From positions 1 through 51,789 of the forward strand of contig JACZVV010000006.1 of the NCBI GenBank assembly GCA_022572465.1: a DNA stretch of 51,789 bases, given 5' to 3'. Below, piece after piece: positions 48,073 through 51,789 of this stretch. A program made the position numbers and the translations under genes. This DNA is from Chloroflexota bacterium (lineage in GTDB: Bacteria > Chloroflexota > Dehalococcoidia > SHYB01). Below the pieces are notes generated by a model, which was not told where the DNA came from, searched no databases, and saw only the letters and a program-made list of their open reading frames with translations. The first letter of the stretch is position 1, and each line of letters starts with the position of its first letter.

Positions 48073-51000
48073 CAGCTCTCTCCCCGGCGCAGCACTCGCC
48101 AGATCGGCGTGTGGGCGAATCGAAACCAGGCCCAAAGCATCACCGCGCCCAGGGTCACCGCCGTCGCCAGGAATATCCAGCCAATGCCGGTCCAATCGGT
48201 CTGCGGCGAGAACGGCGGGACGACCGCCCGGCCTCGCTCGGTATGCTCAAGGAACGTGATCATCATGCCGTGGGTCCGGACGCCGATCCAGGCTCCCAGC
48301 AGCACCGATCCCACGATGATCGTGCCGTGAATGAGGGCTTGAGTCGCCAGAAGACTCCTGGATGTCAGGCCCAGGGCTCGCAGGATGGCGAATTCAAGCG
48401 GCGAACGATAGGAAGAGACGTAGTAGTAGCCCAGGTATCCGCCGATGCTGACCAAGATCAGAACGATCATCACGGCGAAGAAGATCCCACTGCTGCCCGC
48501 CCCGATCAGCGGATCGGCGGCCACGTTGGTGAGCACCGACAGACTGTCCGGCGAGACGAAGGCGCCGAGGCGGCTCGCCCGCAGGCGAAGCAAGAACGCG
48601 GCCCTGGCATCGACGTCGTCGCTCAACGATATCCACACCTCGTTTGGCAAGGCGGGACTGCTCGCCCGAAAGAGGTTGGCATAGTGCAGCAACGTGTCCA
48701 AGTTCCCGATGAGAAAGGCCCGCCCGGGGTCCATGGTCGGGAAGAACGCCACCGTGCCGGCGATGGTGACCGGCATGGGCACCCCCGCCACCGTGATGTC
48801 CACCACGTCGCCTTCCTTGCGGCCCGTTGCCGAGAGAAATCGCTCGCTGGCGACGACGGGCAGGGGCCCGGTCAGATTGCCGGGGAAAATGCCCCGTTTG
48901 CCGGTCCCCGTCGAGTTGGGCCAGGAAAACTCCAGGGTCGGCCGGTCGTTCCGGGTCACTTCGCGGTCCGTCTTCAACGTTTCGGTCAGCAACGTGCTGG
49001 TCGCCATCGGCGACCACCCACCCGCGCGCTCCAGCGGATCGATCACCGTGCCGTCGGGGTGGTCGGGCGTGACGACGGTGAGGCCGCTGAAGTTGTAGTC
49101 GCCTTTGGTGGTGTTGCCCAGGCTGATGGTCCCGATTGGGAACGGGGCGCCGGGAAAGTCCAGCTCCCACAGGAAGATCGACAGCAACGCCAAGGGACCT
49201 TCCAAAGGCACGTCGGAAAACGTGGCGAGATCGGTCTGCAAGAAACGCCACTCTTCAAAGTCCAGGCGGCCCAAACGGAAACGCCAGTCCTTGCCGTTCA
49301 CGTCCCGCACCTGCATCCACAGCGAGACGTTGGGAGCGGGCAGCGCTGGTTTGACCCAGACGCCCACGACGCTGGCGCCTGCCGGCAGGTCCCGCCCGCG
49401 CACGATGGGCCGCCCTCGGTCGAGCCGTCGATAGAGAGTGAACCGGTCGGTCTCCGAGAAATCGTCGCGGAAGAAGCTCACCCGGTTGAACTTGATCGAA
49501 TCGACGGCCAGCAAGTCGTAGTTCCGCGACGAGCTGGATGAGAAGTTGGGCTCGAACCGGTACACGGCGCTGGCCCGCGCGACCCCCGGGTCCTCCTCGA
49601 ACTGAGCGGTGAGCTCGTTTTTCGTGCCGCTGAGGAACGCCGGCAGGCCCACCAGTCGCACGTCGCTGCCCGTGGCGAACAGGCCCCGCTCGCGGAAACT
49701 CCGCTCGACGGTGTCGGTGTAGCTGGCGGCGAACATCGCCATGCCCGCAACCAGCATCAACAGCAGCATCGGGCGCATGTAGTGGACCGGGTTGCGTCCC
49801 AGGTCCCACAGGCCAATCACCAGCCACGTGCGACGGCTGTAAGACGCCAGGAATCCCAGAAGCCGCAGCATCCACGGCACGGCCCGAAGAATCAGCAGCG
49901 AAATCGAGACCATGAACAGCACCGGGGCGACCAGCAGCACGAGATCGACGGAGTCGCCGCCGAAGAGCCGTTTCGTCACCAGGGAGCCCCGCTGCGTGAG
50001 CTCCCAGTAGAGAATCCCAGCCAGGGCCAACAGAAACAGGTCGATGAAATATTTGTGGAAAAACGAGGTCAGGGCCGGCCTCGCAGTGATCGCCCCGGCG
50101 TCCAAAGGATTGAACCGGGCGCCCTTGAGCGCCGGGAAGAACAAGGCCAGAAAGCTCAGCCCGGCGCCGAGCAGCGCATACCAGAAAGAGCTGGCCGTCA
50201 GCCCGGTCGGCAGGTTGGCGCCTCCGGTAACGTCGGCGAATGCAGGCGCCTGGCCCAGCAGCGGCACCAGCAGATGCGCCAAGAGCGGTCCCAGGACCGC
50301 CGCCCCCGCCGCCAGGAACAAGGCCTCCCACAGGTAGATGCCCATCACCTGAAGCCCATTGGCGCCGCGGGACCGGAACAAGGCGATTTCGGCGAGATGC
50401 CGGTCCACCACCACGTTGGCCACCATGACCAGGTAGTACAGAACGATGGCCACCACCACCATCAGCATCAACAGGACCGGGATCCGGCTGAAGAAGAGCT
50501 TTTCTTGATACCTCGTGAGCGTGTTGCCCAGGCCCGACAGCACCAGGGTCCCCGGCAGATCGTCGGCGAGATCGTTCTCCAGCGCGATCATCGATTCCTG
50601 GATCACGCTGGCTTGCTCCGCTTCGATCCGCGTAGGATCGACATAGAAGAACCACCAATAGTTCACCACCATGCCGTGGAACCGCGTCGCGACGTTGGAG
50701 AGGAAGCTCTCTGGCGGGATCAACACCGGCAACAGCGGAATGTCTTGGCCCGTCGACTGGTCGAGCTGAATCGAGAACGGGTCGATGGTAAAGGTCCAGT
50801 ACTGCTCGGTGATGTCGTTGGCTTCCAGGATGCCGACGATCGTGAGCGGCAGCGTCCGCGTCGGGTCGCCGCCGATCGGCACGATCTGCAGCGTATCGCC
50901 CACGTTCAGCTGCAAGAAGTCGGCCGCAGAGCGGCCGATGGCGGCTTCGATGCCGTCGCCGCTTCCAACTGCCCCGGTCTCAACTCCGGGGAACCTGCCT

Positions 51001-51431
51001 TCGACCACGGTGCTGTGCCACTCGTAGTTGGAGTAGGACTGGACGGAAGCCCGGATCGCCAAGCCGCCGCCGTACCGCGAGCTCGGCGGCAGGTTCACCA
51101 CCAGACCCGGCGTCTTGATATGCGCCACTTCGCTGTCGACCAGCGGCCGGATCGACTCGCCGATCCGGGCCTCTACCAGTTGGCGCGTCCGCTCATAGCC
51201 GCCCTGGTCCAAGGGCCGGGAGGGCACCAACACGGCGGTGTCCAGCACGCCGGTCCTCTCGAATCGCAGGGCGTGACGCAGCCCCAGCTCGCTCATCGCA
51301 TCGAGATACAGGGGCGTGCTGGCGAGGAGAGTGGTGGCGACCAGCATCCCCGCAAAGAGGACTGCCAGGAAACGCCAGTTGGACCTGAAGCGCCTCCAAA
51401 TCAGCAGCAATGGTGCGGAAAAAGCGGTCAT
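48072..51431 (-). CDS. Giant FtsX-like ABC permease, first of the pair
   Basis: A 1119-residue permease with the same plan as its neighbour. N-terminal helix FLAVLFAGMLVATTLLASTP, external domain, FtsX-like block (LLMLMVVVAIVLYYLVMVAN and VVVDRHLAEIALFRSRGANG), middle helices (LLLMLVAGMAMFAASYTDT), a beta-sandwich-like external insert (VSLWMQVRDVNGKDWRFRLG), and a final FtsX block (IFFAVMIVLILVSIGGYLGY, SPLEFAILRALGLTSRSLL). It probably moves a lipid, lipoprotein or large molecule out of the membrane with the two ATPases. ATG 51431 lacks a good ribosome site; TTG 51494 sits almost at the predicted transcription start. Confidence 0.9.
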   Translation of the reverse strand: MTAFSAPLLLIWRRFRSNWRFLAVLFAGMLVATTLLASTPLYLDAMSELGLRHALRFERTGVLDTAVLVPSRPLDQGGYERTRQLVEARIGESIRPLVDSEVAHIKTPGLVVNLPPSSRYGGGLAIRASVQSYSNYEWHSTVVEGRFPGVETGAVGSGDGIEAAIGRSAADFLQLNVGDTLQIVPIGGDPTRTLPLTIVGILEANDITEQYWTFTIDPFSIQLDQSTGQDIPLLPVLIPPESFLSNVATRFHGMVVNYWWFFYVDPTRIEAEQASVIQESMIALENDLADDLPGTLVLSGLGNTLTRYQEKLFFSRIPVLLMLMVVVAIVLYYLVMVANVVVDRHLAEIALFRSRGANGLQVMGIYLWEALFLAAGAAVLGPLLAHLLVPLLGQAPAFADVTGGANLPTGLTASSFWYALLGAGLSFLALFFPALKGARFNPLDAGAITARPALTSFFHKYFIDLFLLALAGILYWELTQRGSLVTKRLFGGDSVDLVLLVAPVLFMVSISLLILRAVPWMLRLLGFLASYSRRTWLVIGLWDLGRNPVHYMRPMLLLMLVAGMAMFAASYTDTVERSFRERGLFATGSDVRLVGLPAFLSGTKNELTAQFEEDPGVARASAVYRFEPNFSSSSSRNYDLLAVDSIKFNRVSFFRDDFSETDRFTLYRRLDRGRPIVRGRDLPAGASVVGVWVKPALPAPNVSLWMQVRDVNGKDWRFRLGRLDFEEWRFLQTDLATFSDVPLEGPLALLSIFLWELDFPGAPFPIGTISLGNTTKGDYNFSGLTVVTPDHPDGTVIDPLERAGGWSPMATSTLLTETLKTDREVTRNDRPTLEFSWPNSTGTGKRGIFPGNLTGPLPVVASERFLSATGRKEGDVVDITVAGVPMPVTIAGTVAFFPTMDPGRAFLIGNLDTLLHYANLFRASSPALPNEVWISLSDDVDARAAFLLRLRASRLGAFVSPDSLSVLTNVAADPLIGAGSSGIFFAVMIVLILVSIGGYLGYYYVSSYRSPLEFAILRALGLTSRSLLATQALIHGTIIVGSVLLGAWIGVRTHGMMITFLEHTERGRAVVPPFSPQTDWTGIGWIFLATAVTLGAVMLWAWFRFAHTPIWRVLRRGES

Positions 51432-51501
51432 AGATTGTTTGTGGTGGGTACGTCGCCGCAGCGCCAGTCGCCATCGAGCTAATGGGCCGGGCAACGGCGG
51501 G

Positions 51502-51510
51502 AGTATAGCA
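51502..51510 (-). promoter_or_regulatory. Extended -10 promoter candidate for the four-gene ABC operon
   Basis: TGCTATACT on the minus strand, about 71 bases before ATG 51431. No clear -35 box. Confidence 0.5.
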
Positions 51511-51789
51511 CAAGGTTCACAAGCGGCTGGCCGCCCAGTCTCTAATACGCCGCCGCGGACAGGCCAGTTCCGTGGACCGCCTGCCCCGGAAGCCGGTTTG
51601 GCCCGGATCCCCCCAGCCGGCGTTCGCTAGCGGCCCCCGAGACCGGCCCCGGCGCCCAAGGAGAGGACCTGGTTCCAACCGTTGGGGACCGTCGGCGAGC
51701 TCATCGAACAGCTTGCCGCGTGCCAGCGCATCTCCCAGTGCGAATCCTTCGCCGTGGGACTCGGAACGAGGGACAGCCCGGATGCGTAC
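51511..51789. other. Right-edge stretch without a recognisable gene
   Basis: On the minus strand one frame is open from the window edge to about 51520 (VRIRAVPRSESHGEGFALGD and onward), and on the plus strand TWFQPLGTVGELIEQLAACQ is open to the edge from about 51632. Neither matches a family I know, neither shows a start with a ribosome site, and both could be chance in GC-rich DNA. A gene entering from the right cannot be excluded. Confidence 0.3.

Noticed and set aside
49782-51482. 566-residue plus-strand ORF rich in Gln, Arg and His
   Set aside because: Antisense to a complete FtsX-like permease; composition is that of a GC-rich shadow frame.
51511-51789. Partial gene entering from the right edge on either strand
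   Set aside because: Open frames exist on both strands, but neither shows a family motif or start signal, so no call is made.

Overview
The window is GC-rich bacterial chromosome, read most easily as a Chloroflexota-type organism. This is inferred from the combination of a PPOX/F420-type small oxidoreductase, a DUF58 plus TgpA-like transglutaminase pair, LolCDE/MacB-like ABC operons with giant FtsX permeases, and frequent GTG/TTG starts behind strong GGAGG sites. No rRNA or tRNA is present, so the phylum is not fixed. Nearly all real genes lie on the minus strand. The many long plus-strand ORFs in the track are antisense shadows typical of high-GC DNA.

Region 1 (about 1-25063, all minus) is one very tightly packed surface-glycan operon. 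In transcription order it runs: ABC-2 permease (Wzm-like), methyltransferase, GT4, NAD-dependent epimerase, a fused double methyltransferase, a TylF-like methyltransferase, Wzt-like ATPase, methyltransferase, NeuB, formyltransferase, polysaccharide deacetylase, NeuC, NeuA, a capsule-synthesis-like protein, GT4, two methyltransferases, GT2, a further GT-B protein, a UDP-sugar dehydrogenase, a methyltransferase remnant, and two more GT4 proteins, the last cut by the left edge. NeuC, NeuB and NeuA would make and activate a nonulosonic (sialic-like) acid. The dehydrogenase would supply a uronic acid, the glycosyltransferases would assemble the glycan, the methyltransferases would decorate it, and Wzm/Wzt would export it. 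Nine junctions are 4-nt ATGA or TTGA overlaps.

Region 2 (25064-36713) holds metabolic and housekeeping genes. One group is a small conserved protein, a 2-hydroxyacid dehydrogenase and an S9 peptidase. A second is glutamate dehydrogenase, a two-domain dimeric-barrel protein and a class III aminotransferase. A flavin reductase-like gene stands divergently on the plus strand, followed by gyrA and a class I glutamine amidotransferase-like peptidase.

Region 3 (36714-42941) has an amidase with a GatC-like partner and no GatB, a PPOX-family oxidoreductase, and then on the plus strand DUF58 and a membrane transglutaminase-like protein whose expected catalytic cysteine is serine.

Region 4 (43074-51431, minus) is a four-gene ABC operon: two paralogous FtsX-like permeases of about 1120-1140 residues and two ATPases, one with a C-terminal AbrB/SpoVT-like domain. 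A 37-bp repeat family occurs in clusters at about 30.95-31.05 kb and 42.93-43.06 kb. Several other short tandem duplications sit at gene leaders. The last 280 bases hold no gene I can recognise.
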